This document shows positions 16,871-26,486 of a DNA stretch of 64,000 nucleotides, one piece after another (positions within the stretch are counted from its first letter, which is position 1; every line of letters begins with the position of its first letter). The DNA is taken from NCBI GenBank assembly GCA_947629005.1, contig CANRCD010000001.1, positions 285,550 to 349,549 on the forward strand. The letters run 5' to 3'. This DNA comes from an uncultured Clostridia bacterium (lineage in GTDB: Bacteria; Bacillota; Clostridia; UMGS1883). The notes beneath the pieces were generated by a model. The model made no database searches. It saw only the letters and a program-made list of their open reading frames with translations, and was not told the origin of the DNA. Position numbers and translations under genes: made by a program.

Positions 16871-17212
16871 TCACCTAAATATCATTCTCACTCCGGCTGC
16901 TATCATAACGCCGCCGAAACCCATTTTTATATACTTTTTCGGCAGACGAGCAAGCAGCTTCGCTCCGACGGCGGCTCCGGCCACGCCGCCCAAAGCCGAA
17001 CGCCAGACAAGGCCCCAGTCGATAAAGCCGCCGAGTCCGTAAACCACCAGCGACGCCGCCGAAAACGGCAGAATAACCGCTATAGCCGTAGCGTGAGCCT
17101 TTTTTGTTTCCACGCCCAGCGCCTTTTCCAGCACCAGCACGGCTACAATGCCCCCGCCAGAGGCCAGAAATCCGTTTATTAAACCCGTCAGTGCGCCGAA
17201 TAGAAATGTCAT
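16871..17212 (-). CDS. Half-size TauE/SafE permease, subunit 1
   Basis: 113 residues with four hydrophobic helices: FLFGALTGLINGFLASGGGIVAVLVLE at the N-terminus and KMGFGGVMIAAGVRMIF at the C-terminus. It is a second half-length TauE/SafE protein, 63 bases upstream of its partner. Standard exporters carry both repeats in one chain of about 250 residues. Here each half has its own ribosome site (GGAGG before ATG 17212) and there is no sign of a broken longer gene. The substrate is unknown. Confidence 0.8.
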   Translation of the reverse strand: MTFLFGALTGLINGFLASGGGIVAVLVLEKALGVETKKAHATAIAVILPFSAASLVVYGLGGFIDWGLVWRSALGGVAGAAVGAKLLARLPKKYIKMGFGGVMIAAGVRMIFR

Positions 17213-17224
17213 AGCCGCCTCCGC

Positions 17225-17258
17225 ACAAAAAAGCTTCCTCTTATGAGGAAGCTTTTCC
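17225..17258 (-). terminator. Intrinsic terminator after the Na/Pi cotransporter gene
   Basis: AAAAGCTTCCTC pairs with GAGGAAGCTTTT around TTAT (about 17229-17256), with T's following on the minus strand. Confidence 0.85.
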
Positions 17259-17271
17259 AAAATTGCGCGTT

Positions 17272-19062
17272 TTATTCCGCCGCAAGGGTGAAACGGCTGC
17301 GGTACTCGTTCACAAGGGTATCGTAAAGTTCGCCATTCTCCTGACGCAAACGCTTTATGTACTTATGGGCGTCGATGTCGGTTTCAATATTACCGAGCTG
17401 CTCAATGGAAATGCCGACATTGCTGCAATGGTCTGAAATACGCTCAAGATTGTTCACAATGTCGAGGAAAGCAATACCGCTGCGAACACTGCAATTATTC
17501 TCCACAAGGCGCTCCACATGACGGTCCTTAAGGGTGTCGCGCAGCTCGTCCACCACGGCTTCGCATGGCTGGATACGCATGGCGCGGCCAGCGTCGGCAT
17601 ACCTCAGACCGTCCACTGCGAGAACAAGCGATTCGCGCACAGCGTCGCCCATGACCTTAAGCTCGCCGAGGCCACCGGCGGAAATGGCGCTGCCGGCCTG
17701 AATCATATCGCGCACGCAGTAGCAGATATTAAGCACGTGGTCGCCCACTCTCTCAAGGTCGGTCACCACGTGGAGTATGGTGGTGGCGGTGTGCTTTTCG
17801 GTGGGAGTCAAATGCTGAGCCACTATCTTAGTTACGTACTGGGAGATACGGCTCTCCATTTTGTCGATGTCGTTCTCGATTTCTTTGACCTGATCTATGA
17901 GTTCCGTCTCGTTATGCCGAACAACCCTGATTGCCATATCGTAGCCCCTCAGCGCAGTTTCGGCCATGGTTACGATACCGCTCATGGCCTGACGTATAGC
18001 GATGGCAGGCGCGAGCATGAAGCGTTCGTCCAGTATGGACTGGCTCTTTTTTTTGCCGGTCTGCTTTTCTTCATCGGGGATTATCAGGCACGAAACCTTA
18101 ATGAACAGTTCGCAGAAAGGCAGCAGCACAACGGTGCTGAGTATGTTGAAGCAGGTGTGTATGTTCGCCACGCCGTTGGTGGTAAGCACATTCTCCCAAA
18201 AACCGAAGTGTAGGAACACGTCCAGCCCATACATTACGGCTGAGCAGAGCACCACGCCGGTGATTTTGAAAATGAGGTTCAGTATCGAGGCGCGGCGGGC
18301 CTCCTTGTTCGCGCCCATGCCCGACATTATGGTTATAACGCAGGCGCCGATATTTGCGCCCATTATCATGGGAAGGGCGTTGCTCCACGTTACAAGGCCA
18401 GTGGCCGTGAAGGCCTGCAAAAGGCCGACCGAGGCGGAGCTTGACTGGAGCAGGGCCGTGATGACAGCTCCCGCGAGTATGCCAAGGAAGGGATTGCTGA
18501 TACCGGTGAATATCGTGCGCATAATGGGCAGGTCCTTCATGGCGGAAATGGAGTCGGTCATGATACCCATACCTACGAAAATCGCGCCCAGACCGAAGAT
18601 AATTTCGCCGATATACACGCGGTTCTTATGCTTTTTGCCGACAAACATTATCAGAATTATGCCGGCTACCATGAGGAAATTCGCCAAGGTGGACGGCTTG
18701 AGCAGGCGTATGTACCACATATCGCCGCTTATGCCCGAAAGCGACAGTATCTGCGCGGTTATGGTGGTACCTATGTTCGCGCCCATTATGACGCCCGCTG
18801 CTTGGCGCAGCGTCATCATGCCGGCGTTTACAAAGCCCACAACCATTACCGTCGTGGCTCCGCTGGACTGTATCAGCGCGGTGACGGCGGCGCCCACCAG
18901 CACGCCCTTAATGAGGTTGCTGGTGAGGTTTTCGATAAGTCTTTGCATACTGTCGCCGGCGGCTTTTTCCAGACCTCCGCCCATTACGTTCATGCCGTAT
19001 AGGAACAGCGCGGCGCCGCCGCACATGGTGATCAGGCCGAAGATAATGTCTGTCAGCGTCAT
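17272..19062 (-). CDS. Na+/phosphate cotransporter with C-terminal PhoU domain
   Basis: 596 residues. The membrane part (about 1-330) contains two Na/Pi cotransporter repeats marked by ALIQSSGATTVMVVGFVNAG and ALLQSSSASVGLLQAF, the QSS motifs of this family. Residues about 350-590 form a helical PhoU-like domain (LERVGDHVLNICY, LERISDHCSNVGI). It probably imports phosphate coupled to sodium, with PhoU sensing or gating. ATG 19062 follows GGAGG and is preferred to the start at 19092. A hairpin separates it from glnN. Confidence 0.94.
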   Translation of the reverse strand: MTLTDIIFGLITMCGGAALFLYGMNVMGGGLEKAAGDSMQRLIENLTSNLIKGVLVGAAVTALIQSSGATTVMVVGFVNAGMMTLRQAAGVIMGANIGTTITAQILSLSGISGDMWYIRLLKPSTLANFLMVAGIILIMFVGKKHKNRVYIGEIIFGLGAIFVGMGIMTDSISAMKDLPIMRTIFTGISNPFLGILAGAVITALLQSSSASVGLLQAFTATGLVTWSNALPMIMGANIGACVITIMSGMGANKEARRASILNLIFKITGVVLCSAVMYGLDVFLHFGFWENVLTTNGVANIHTCFNILSTVVLLPFCELFIKVSCLIIPDEEKQTGKKKSQSILDERFMLAPAIAIRQAMSGIVTMAETALRGYDMAIRVVRHNETELIDQVKEIENDIDKMESRISQYVTKIVAQHLTPTEKHTATTILHVVTDLERVGDHVLNICYCVRDMIQAGSAISAGGLGELKVMGDAVRESLVLAVDGLRYADAGRAMRIQPCEAVVDELRDTLKDRHVERLVENNCSVRSGIAFLDIVNNLERISDHCSNVGISIEQLGNIETDIDAHKYIKRLRQENGELYDTLVNEYRSRFTLAAE

Positions 19063-19088
19063 AGCTTTTCCTCCGTTGGAAATTTTCC

Positions 19089-19128
19089 GCATAAAAGCCC
19101 AAAGTATGAAATGCTTTGGGCTTATGCG
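19089..19128 (-). terminator. Hairpin terminator after glnN
   Basis: AAGCCCAAAG (19095-19104) pairs with CTTTGGGCTT (19114-19123), and the flanking CGCATAA/TTATGCG extends the stem. The T-tract on the minus strand is short. Confidence 0.7.
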
Positions 19129-19143
19129 TTTAACGCGGTGTCA

Positions 19144-21243
19144 TTATTGATAGAACAATATATCGGAATAAGTCTCCATGGGCCAGAACTCCTTGGCGAC
19201 AATGAGCTCAAGCGCGTCTGCGGCAGAGCGCACGGCGTCCATGGCGGAGATTACGTCATTTTTATATGCCTTGGCCTTAGCATCGAGGCCTTCCACGGCG
19301 GCGCAGGACTTAATGGCCGCGTCAAGGGCTTCGGTGGCCTTATAGAGTTCCTCGTAAAGAGGCGAAACCTTGGCGAGCTGCTCCTTCTCGACAAAGGCGC
19401 TGACGCCGGTATCATCCTTGAGCGTCTTAGCCTCGGCAAGGTGCGCCACATAGTCGCCCACGGCGGGAATAATCTCCTGACGGGCCATATCGAGCATGGT
19501 AAGCGCCTCGTAGTTGGTGGTCTTGACAAACTTTTCGACCTTTACCTCGTAGCGGCTCATGAGCTCTACCTCGCTGTACACCTTGTGCTCGCCGAACATC
19601 TTCTTGGCCTTGTCGGTGATATAGGCGGGGTAAGCGTCGATTGACTGGGGAAGATTCGGCAGACCGCGGCGCGCGGCTTCGGCAACCCATTCCTCACTAT
19701 AACCGTCGCCGTTAAAGATGATTCTCCTGTTGGCTGTGAGCATCTCCTTAATAACGGCCCGAGCCTCAGCCTCAACGTCGGAGGCGGCCTCAAGACGGTC
19801 GGCTATACGCTTGAGGCTGTCGGCCACAATAGTATTTATAACGGTGTTGGGGCCGGCAATGGAGGCGGATGAACCAACCATGCGGAATTCGAACTTATTG
19901 CCGGTGAAGGCAAATGGAGATGTACGGTTGCGGTCGGTGGTGTCGCGGTCGATATTGGTAATGGCAGCCACGTCGAAGGCCATTTCCTCCTTGCCTTTGA
20001 CGGCGGCCTCCTTGCCCTCGATGGCGGCGTCCACAACATCGGCCAGCTCATCGCCCAGATATACGGAAATTATGCTCGGAGGAGCCTCGTTGCCGCCCAA
20101 ACGGTGGTCGTTGCCCACGTTGGCGGCGCTGGCGCGCAGAATGTCGCCGTGGAGGTTTACGGCCTCGATAACGGCGGAAAGGAAAAGCATGAAGCGCGTG
20201 TTATGCTGCGGGTCCTTGCCGGGACGGAGCAGATTGTCGCCGCCGTCGGTGGAAAGCGCCCAGTTATTGTGCTTGCCGCTGCCGTTAATACCGGCGAAGG
20301 GCTTCTCGTGGAGCAGGCACACAAGGCCATGATGACGGGCGACGCGCTTAAGCGTCTCCATAACAAGCTGGTTATGGTCGGTAGCTATGTTCGACTCGCT
20401 GTAAATGCAGGCGAGCTCGTGCTGGCAGGGAGCAACCTCGTTATGTTCTGTCTTGGCGAAAACGCCAAGCTTATAGAGCTCCGTGTTGACCTCGTGCATG
20501 AAGGCGGAAACGCGGTCGCGTATAATGCCGAAATAGTGATCCTCCATTTCCTGTCCCTTGGGGGGCTTAGCGCCGAACAGCGTCCTGCCGGTGATGATAA
20601 GGTCCTTTCTTCCGGCGTAGGACTTTTCGTCAATAAGGAAGTATTCCTGCTCCGCTCCGACGGTGGAGATAACCTTCTGCGTTTCCTCGTCGCCAAGGGC
20701 GCGGAGCACGCGGACGGCCTGCTTGCTGAGAGCTTCGGAGCTGCGGATGAGGGGAGTTTTTTTGTCCAGAGCCTCGCCCGTATAGGAGCAGAAGGCCGTG
20801 GGTATGCAGAGAACAGTGGTGCCCTGATCCACCTTCAGGAAGGCGGGAGATGAGCAGTCCCACGCGGTGTAGCCTCTGGCCTCGAAGGTGGCGCGAATGC
20901 CGCCGGAGGGGAAGCTGGAAGCGTCTGGCTCGCCCTTAATGAGAGAAGCGCCGGTAAAGCTCATGATGGCGCGGCAATTGCCGTCAGGCTCGATAAAGCC
21001 GTCGTGCTTTTCGGCCGTGACGCCGGTGAGGGGCTGGAACCAGTGGGTGTAGTGAGTTGCGCCGTGCTCCATCGCCCAGTTTTTCATGCACTCGGCGATG
21101 ACATCCGCTACCTCCTCGGGAAGGGGAGCGCCTGACCTTACGGCCTTGTTGAACTCCTTGTAGACCTTCTCGGGAAGCCGGTTGCGCATAACGGAGTCGT
21201 TAAACACATTGCATCCGAAAATAGAAGTGATGTTTTCTGCCAT
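19144..21243 (-). CDS. glnN: Glutamine synthetase type III
   Basis: 699 residues, the length typical of the large dodecameric GSIII class and far longer than GSI or GSII. It shows THWFQPLTGVTAEKHDGF near the N-terminus, the ATP/metal region VGAEQEYFLID, NEVAPCQHELACIYSESN and the glutamate-loop stretch SGKHNNWALSTDGGDNLL. It assimilates ammonia into glutamine. GSIII is common in gut Bacteroidetes and Clostridia. ATG 21243 follows AGGAGG; the promoter is at 21310-21338. Confidence 0.97.
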   Translation of the reverse strand: MAENITSIFGCNVFNDSVMRNRLPEKVYKEFNKAVRSGAPLPEEVADVIAECMKNWAMEHGATHYTHWFQPLTGVTAEKHDGFIEPDGNCRAIMSFTGASLIKGEPDASSFPSGGIRATFEARGYTAWDCSSPAFLKVDQGTTVLCIPTAFCSYTGEALDKKTPLIRSSEALSKQAVRVLRALGDEETQKVISTVGAEQEYFLIDEKSYAGRKDLIITGRTLFGAKPPKGQEMEDHYFGIIRDRVSAFMHEVNTELYKLGVFAKTEHNEVAPCQHELACIYSESNIATDHNQLVMETLKRVARHHGLVCLLHEKPFAGINGSGKHNNWALSTDGGDNLLRPGKDPQHNTRFMLFLSAVIEAVNLHGDILRASAANVGNDHRLGGNEAPPSIISVYLGDELADVVDAAIEGKEAAVKGKEEMAFDVAAITNIDRDTTDRNRTSPFAFTGNKFEFRMVGSSASIAGPNTVINTIVADSLKRIADRLEAASDVEAEARAVIKEMLTANRRIIFNGDGYSEEWVAEAARRGLPNLPQSIDAYPAYITDKAKKMFGEHKVYSEVELMSRYEVKVEKFVKTTNYEALTMLDMARQEIIPAVGDYVAHLAEAKTLKDDTGVSAFVEKEQLAKVSPLYEELYKATEALDAAIKSCAAVEGLDAKAKAYKNDVISAMDAVRSAADALELIVAKEFWPMETYSDILFYQ

Positions 21244-21309
21244 TGTATTATCCTCCTATATGCGGGACTGGCCCGCTTTAGCGTATACGCCCTTGTATAC
21301 ACCATTTTC

Positions 21310-21338
21310 ATTATAATCTATGTTCGCCCTTTTATCAA
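21310..21338 (-). promoter_or_regulatory. Sigma-70 type promoter for glnN
   Basis: On the minus strand TTGATA, 17-bp spacer, TATAAT. The leader of about 60 nt holds no obvious hairpin. The remaining intergenic sequence up to 21516 is AT-rich and shows no clear plus-strand promoter. Confidence 0.78.
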
Positions 21339-21516
21339 TGTTAAACTTATACAAAAACTTATGTTATTTTGCTTTTTTTGTTGTTATTTTTCCGCCGATT
21401 GTTTTGGGTGATGGACAAGAGCTGACTTTTGTGATAAAATAATTTAAACATTTCTGCGCGAACATTGAACTTTTTTCGGTTTTCTCCGTCTAAATTAAAA
21501 GGAAAGGACGATTGCA

Positions 21517-22905
21517 ATGAAAAAGCTGCTCATATCCCTCGCGGCAACGATGCTCCTTGCCGCTCCTGCGCTGGCTCTGGAGGCGGCTGTGCCTGATTTT
21601 GACGTATATATCGGCACGGACAAGCTCTCCTTCAAAAACGCCGACTATCCCCTGCTCACCTACAAGGACGTGACGTACTTTCCCATGACCTACGATTACA
21701 TACGCTGGCTGGGGCTCACAAGCTCGTGGATAGACGGCGAGTTTTCGATAGCCTATTACAACTGCTCGCAGTATTACGCACCGGTGGGCAGCGCGGTTTG
21801 GCAGGTAAATCCCAAAACCGTCACCGGCGAGCTCGCGGCCTACGACATCTACGTCAACGGCAAGAAAATCGACAACTCCGCCGAGGAGTACCCGCTGTTC
21901 AACTACGGCGGTATAACCTATTTCCCGCTGACATGGCGCTTTGCGACCGAGGAATTTGGGCTTGACATCTCATGGAACGGGAGCCTTCATATCGACAAAA
22001 ATTACAACGAAACGACCTTCGCCCTCTACAACGTCGAAAACGGCCGCGCCTATTTCGAGTTTTACCCCATAGTAGAGGACGGCGTGCAGACCTTTTCGCG
22101 CGAGAACCGCGTTTCGGCCTATTTTGACGGCACGGCGAAAAGCTTCGCCCTCGGCGAGACCGGCTTTTCCGACGAGGTGTGGAAAAGCGCGGAGGGCCTC
22201 GCTCTCGACGGGAAAACGCTGACTTATAAAGGCGCCGCCGTCGCCGACCTTTCGGACTACGGAGCCGAGGGCGCGGAGCTTATGTGCTTCGGGCGCGAGC
22301 AGACCGTCGGCGATACGACGATAGTCTGGGCGCAGGTCGAAGAGAAAAATCAAGGCATGATGGCTCCGGGCGTCGCCCGTTATCGTTCGCGCCGCAACGT
22401 GGCCTTCGCCGTCCGCGGCGGGGAAATAATCCTCCTTTCCGACAGCGGCGGCGACCTGAGGCAGAGCTTTTCCATCGAGCGCGCGGAGGAAATCGGCGGG
22501 CAGATATACCTTTCCCTCAAGCGCGGGGTCGATACTCTCGGAGAAAGCTACAATCTGCTTTCGCTCTCGCCCGAGGGCAAGGTGACTATCTACGCCGACG
22601 CCGACCATGCCAATACCGAGCTTTTGGGCCAGATCAACGGCAAGCCCGTTGTGCGCTGCACATGGCAGAGCTCGGGGAGCCGAGGCCTCGTTTCGGCCGT
22701 GAACGACGGGTTTTTCGTCATCGAGCCCGACGGCCGCCGCACACGGCTTTACCGCTTTGTGGATGCCGGCCCCTGCTTTACGCTTAACGACAGGCTGTAT
22801 ATTTCCGTCGAGCGCACCGGCCGTCTGCTCGACGCCGCCTCCGGCGAAGAGTACGATTACGCCGCGTGGATGAACGAGCAGGCAAGGCTGATGAATAGGC
22901 CGTAA
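21517..22905 (+). CDS. Secreted protein with two stalk/copper-amine-oxidase-N-like repeats
   Basis: 462 residues. A signal peptide (about 1-20, cut near APALA-LE) leads to two related segments: YPLLTYKDVTYFPMTYDYIRWLGL (split here by position 47-70) and YPLFNYGGITYFPLTWRF, each followed by W-x-G/D. These look like degenerate copies of the copper amine oxidase N-terminal (stalk) fold found in many Firmicute surface proteins. The rest is a beta-rich region with repeated turns (LDGKTLTYKG, YRSRRNVAFAVRGGEIILLSD, INGKPVVRC) that could be a propeller. No catalytic motif is recognised. AAGGAAAGGA precedes ATG 21517. Confidence 0.65.
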   Translation: MKKLLISLAATMLLAAPALALEAAVPDFDVYIGTDKLSFKNADYPLLTYKDVTYFPMTYDYIRWLGLTSSWIDGEFSIAYYNCSQYYAPVGSAVWQVNPKTVTGELAAYDIYVNGKKIDNSAEEYPLFNYGGITYFPLTWRFATEEFGLDISWNGSLHIDKNYNETTFALYNVENGRAYFEFYPIVEDGVQTFSRENRVSAYFDGTAKSFALGETGFSDEVWKSAEGLALDGKTLTYKGAAVADLSDYGAEGAELMCFGREQTVGDTTIVWAQVEEKNQGMMAPGVARYRSRRNVAFAVRGGEIILLSDSGGDLRQSFSIERAEEIGGQIYLSLKRGVDTLGESYNLLSLSPEGKVTIYADADHANTELLGQINGKPVVRCTWQSSGSRGLVSAVNDGFFVIEPDGRRTRLYRFVDAGPCFTLNDRLYISVERTGRLLDAASGEEYDYAAWMNEQARLMNRP

Positions 22906-22956
22906 AACGACGATGTAAAGAATGACCGCACGGGCAAAGCTTAATTAACGCCAAGA

Positions 22957-22985
22957 AAAAGGGCCGCACGAGCGGCCCTTTTTTA
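22957..22985. terminator. Bidirectional intrinsic terminator
   Basis: AAGGGCCGC (22959-22967) pairs with GCGGCCCTT (22972-22980), with T-runs in both directions, between convergent genes ending at 22905 and 22992. Confidence 0.88.
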
Positions 22986-22991
22986 CTATTA

Positions 22992-25900
22992 CTATTCGGC
23001 TTCCTCGATATATACTCGTCTCGCGTCGTTGTTCCAGTTTACCTCACAGCCAAAGGCCTCGGCCACAGCGCGGGCGGGAACCATAGTAGAGCCGTTGATT
23101 ATCTCAGCGGGAACGTCGAGGGTCTTAGCCTCGCCGTTCACATAGAGCTGATCGGAGCCTATGGCAAGGCTTATCGTAACGTCGCCGCGGGCAGCCGTAA
23201 CGGTGCGGGTGTCGTTGTTCCAGTCAACGGTTGCACCCATAGTCTCGAAGATGGCGCGCAGCGGAACGAGCGTTCTGCCGTTCTCGATAACGGGCTTCTG
23301 GCCGTAAGGCTCGAAGTCGATATTCTTCCTATCGTATCCGACGAAAATCTCATCGGTGGGAGTATACTGCACGTCAACGTGGCTGACGGGCTTACCGTAA
23401 ATGGCAACCTCCTGCGGCTTGCCGCCCCAGAGCGCGGACTGGTTCTTGTTCTGGATATTCTTTACGTCCAGAACGGTTACCTTGACGTACCTGTATGGAG
23501 TTGTATCGGTAACCCAGCCCACATGGAAGCCGCCGTCGTCGTCGTCATCATTGGTAACGTCGGCTATCTGCGTCCAGTTATTCTGGTCATTGCTGCCGTA
23601 GGCCTTGTAGTACGAGGCGCAGACGGAGCCCATGTAGATGTCGTTGGTGAGGTTGACCTCGGTGATGACGGTGGGCTCCTCAAGGTCAACGATGATATCA
23701 AAGGGCAGACTGTCTACCTCGGCCACGGGTGAAGCCTGAAGCTGAAGATTATCTGTCAGCTCGGGAGCCGGACGCCCGTTGATAGTGGCCTTCTTGCCGA
23801 GGGACACATACTCGCCGGACTGCACGGCAATGGCGCCCCAGTAGGGGTCGTACTCCATGCGGTAGCACCAGAAGCCTGTGGCGGTGCCTTCGTTGATGGC
23901 AAGGTGGAAGAAGCGCTGATAATTGGTCTTGCGCCATCCGCCTGTCTGGCCCCAGTTATAGCCGTGCCCGCGCTGCACAACTCTGCCCGAATCGCTGCCG
24001 TAGCCCCACACTCCGTTGCCCTGTGTGCCGAAGGTGGAGGTATTGGCGACCTCACGCAGAGGCGTCCAGTGGCCGTCAAGGGTATGGGCGCTGGAGTAGC
24101 GCGCCTGACTCGGGAACCAGCCGTTGGTGGTGGAGGTGTAAACATAGTAGGTGTCGCCTTCGTGGAACACGGACGGAGACTCCTGATGCTGACCCTTAAG
24201 GATAACATTCATAACCTTATCGGGGAGCACCCAGTTATCCTGAAGCTTGAGGATGAGGGTATCCTGATTGCCGTTTGTGGCGCTGAAGGTATAGAGGTCG
24301 TCGCCGTCAAGGAAGCGCACCATATCCCTCGAATCATAGCCGAAGGGACGGCCCACGTACCAGCCGGAAAGCTGGTTTTTACCGGGGTTGTCAATCAGCT
24401 CGGACTGTTCCCACTGGTCGGCGTAAGGTATAATGCGGCCGGTAGCGGCGGTCACGTAGTAGGGCTTAACGTTCTCGGAGCCGTCGCCGGGGCGGAAGGT
24501 GGCGAAGAACAGCTTGGCACAACCAAATCCGTCTCCCTCGGCGTGAGCCGAGAACGAGAAGGTCTCGCCGTCGGGCATGAACTGCGTCTGCTTGCCTTCA
24601 AGGCGCATATCAACGATAAGGGGATAAACGAACTGCCACTCGTCGGGCCAGTTAAAACCGTCGTCGCTCACCTTATAGCGAATGGAGGCGACGGAGCAGG
24701 CTTTATCAAAAATCGCGGTGTCGAAGCCAAGGGCCGCGAACTCCTCTTTTTTAACGCTGTCGAAGGACGTGGAGTAATATTTGCCGTTGATGAGGCGGCC
24801 GCTGGGCTGCGGCTCGCTGACATGATCGGGATTGGGCTTCCAGCCGCCGTTTACGTTATCGTCATAGCCGGTGGAGCCGGTGGTTGCAAAGGTGAGCACC
24901 GTATTGGTAACGCCTTCGGCAAGGACGTTGTTCCCGCCGTCAAGGGCCTTTACGGTATAGGTAATATTCTTGTTTACCGGAAGGTCATACTCGTCAACGC
25001 AGTCGCCGGTGGTGGAGCCAATCAGTACGCCCTCGCGATAAACCTCGTACTTGGACGCTTCGGGGTAAAGCGCCCATGCAACCTTTACGTTATTGACGGT
25101 GTTCTCGCCCTCAATGCGGTATTCGGCGGCGGTAGGCGACCAAGGCTGAGTATAGGCCCATACCTCGGCCGTCTGGCTGACAGAGCCGTCGGGGAGGACG
25201 GCGCAGGCCTTGACATGAACAGTGCCCTTGCCGTAGAAGGGGCCGGTATACTTGGTGGAGCTCGCCGAGGGCTCGCTGCCGTCAAGGGTGTAGTATATGG
25301 CGTCGTCGCCGGCCGGATGGCTGATGGATATAGCCTCGTAGGTATCGACGGGATTATCCTCCGAGCCGCCGTTTACGCTGAGCGTGGGGGCAAACTTATC
25401 GGTAAGGGCGCGGAGCTCGTCGCTGTAGCGGCGGGCCTGCTCCTGAGGGATAAGGCCGTTTATAAAGCGAAGATCGCGGTAGCAGGAATCGACGTTCACC
25501 GTGTTGGAGCTGGTAGCGCGGTTAAGGCGGAGCACATCGCTGCCGATATCGTCAGGGCCAATGCCGTTCGAGGGCACGCTGGCGGCCTGCTCGCCGTCAA
25601 CGTAAACGGTAAGGCTGCCGCCGGCCGAGCCGTCAAGCGCTATGGCGTAGCTGTGCCACTCGTCCTCGGCCGGACGGGGGAATACGGCCCTGACGGCGTC
25701 CTGCCCGTTCTGCACAAGCACAACGGAGGAAGTATTCTCCTCCCCGAAATAGCGCAGGGTTATCGCGCTATCGGAATAATCCGACTTGCCAAAAAGGAAA
25801 ATCGTGCGAACGGAGGCTTCCTCAGAGGAGGAGGGCGTTCTGGACTGTTTTTTGTCCACCTTCGCGTTAAAAGCGAAGGAAATCTGGTCGCCGGTGACCT

Positions 25901-26171
25901 TGGCGCCCTTGTAGTCCGACACCATGTGGCCGGTATTATCGGGGTTTCCGGCGCTGCTGTCGCGGTAAAGCATAAGATAGTCGTGGCCGACAACGGCATG
26001 GCCGTCGCCGGGAGGGGTCAACGCGGCTCCGCCGAGGGCATTGTTAAATTCAGCGCTGCCATACAGCGGAAAGTAGGCGATCACGTTTGCGTCCTCGGCC
26101 GCGAATGCGACGCCGCCAAGCGCGGATATCATCATAGCCGCGGTCAGAAGGATTGAAAGAAGCTTTTTCAT
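22992..26171 (-). CDS. Secreted multidomain GH43-like protein with LamG, CHB_HEX, Fn3, CBM32 and stalk domains
   Basis: 1059 residues. A signal peptide (about 1-24) is followed by a LamG/concanavalin domain (about 30-245, WHSYAIALDGS), a chitobiase C-terminal-like Ig domain (YYTLDGSEPSASS), an Fn3-like domain (about 345-430), a five-bladed-propeller region (about 450-790), a discoidin/CBM32 domain (about 800-920) and a copper-amine-oxidase-N stalk domain with two repeats (NGRTLVPLRAIFETMGA, GSTMVPARAVAEAFGC). In the propeller, QESPSVFHEGDTYYVYTSTTNGW recalls GH43 subfamily exo-beta-galactanases, so an arabinogalactan-type substrate is possible. The catalytic residues were not assigned. ATG 26171 follows GAGGTGG. 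The stalk domain may hold it at the cell surface. Confidence 0.78.
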   Translation of the reverse strand: MKKLLSILLTAAMMISALGGVAFAAEDANVIAYFPLYGSAEFNNALGGAALTPPGDGHAVVGHDYLMLYRDSSAGNPDNTGHMVSDYKGAKVTGDQISFAFNAKVDKKQSRTPSSSEEASVRTIFLFGKSDYSDSAITLRYFGEENTSSVVLVQNGQDAVRAVFPRPAEDEWHSYAIALDGSAGGSLTVYVDGEQAASVPSNGIGPDDIGSDVLRLNRATSSNTVNVDSCYRDLRFINGLIPQEQARRYSDELRALTDKFAPTLSVNGGSEDNPVDTYEAISISHPAGDDAIYYTLDGSEPSASSTKYTGPFYGKGTVHVKACAVLPDGSVSQTAEVWAYTQPWSPTAAEYRIEGENTVNNVKVAWALYPEASKYEVYREGVLIGSTTGDCVDEYDLPVNKNITYTVKALDGGNNVLAEGVTNTVLTFATTGSTGYDDNVNGGWKPNPDHVSEPQPSGRLINGKYYSTSFDSVKKEEFAALGFDTAIFDKACSVASIRYKVSDDGFNWPDEWQFVYPLIVDMRLEGKQTQFMPDGETFSFSAHAEGDGFGCAKLFFATFRPGDGSENVKPYYVTAATGRIIPYADQWEQSELIDNPGKNQLSGWYVGRPFGYDSRDMVRFLDGDDLYTFSATNGNQDTLILKLQDNWVLPDKVMNVILKGQHQESPSVFHEGDTYYVYTSTTNGWFPSQARYSSAHTLDGHWTPLREVANTSTFGTQGNGVWGYGSDSGRVVQRGHGYNWGQTGGWRKTNYQRFFHLAINEGTATGFWCYRMEYDPYWGAIAVQSGEYVSLGKKATINGRPAPELTDNLQLQASPVAEVDSLPFDIIVDLEEPTVITEVNLTNDIYMGSVCASYYKAYGSNDQNNWTQIADVTNDDDDDGGFHVGWVTDTTPYRYVKVTVLDVKNIQNKNQSALWGGKPQEVAIYGKPVSHVDVQYTPTDEIFVGYDRKNIDFEPYGQKPVIENGRTLVPLRAIFETMGATVDWNNDTRTVTAARGDVTISLAIGSDQLYVNGEAKTLDVPAEIINGSTMVPARAVAEAFGCEVNWNNDARRVYIEEAE

Positions 26172-26234
26172 TTTTCCACCTCGTAGTACATATTTTTGGG
26201 AAATCGTCCCGTCGGACGTACTCCACTTATGGTA

Positions 26235-26264
26235 ATTATAACACATCTCCTATATAGATTTCAA
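26235..26264 (-). promoter_or_regulatory. Sigma-70 type promoter for the GH43-like gene
   Basis: On the minus strand TTGAAA, 18-bp spacer, TATAAT. The 315-base divergent gap 26172-26486 otherwise holds only the second promoter at 26418 and an unremarkable AT-rich stretch. Confidence 0.7.
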
Positions 26265-26417
26265 CATTTTTTATTGAATTTGCCGAAATTTTTTTCTATT
26301 AGGCGGCGGCTGTTGAGCATTCGGGCTGTTTTTTAGACTTTATTATATTGCGCTGCCGGTCAGCGTCCGTCTCCTACAGCTACGTTTCCCCCCTCAATAA
26401 AATATTTTTATTCATAC

Positions 26418-26446
26418 TTGAATTGACGTATAAACCATGATAGAAT
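26418..26446 (+). promoter_or_regulatory. Sigma-70 type promoter for the TMEM175-like gene
   Basis: TTGAAT, 17-bp spacer, TAGAAT. A closer TTGACG at 26423 would leave only 12 bp and is rejected. Confidence 0.6.
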
Positions 26447-26486
26447 AAATATACAACAAGACATATAAAAAAACGGAGGGGAAAAT

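Noticed and set aside
23904-26156. A 750-codon plus-strand open frame opposite the secreted GH43-like gene
   Set aside because: It is an antisense shadow: the minus frame has a signal peptide and domain order, while this one has no motif, and GC-rich third positions keep the opposite frame open.
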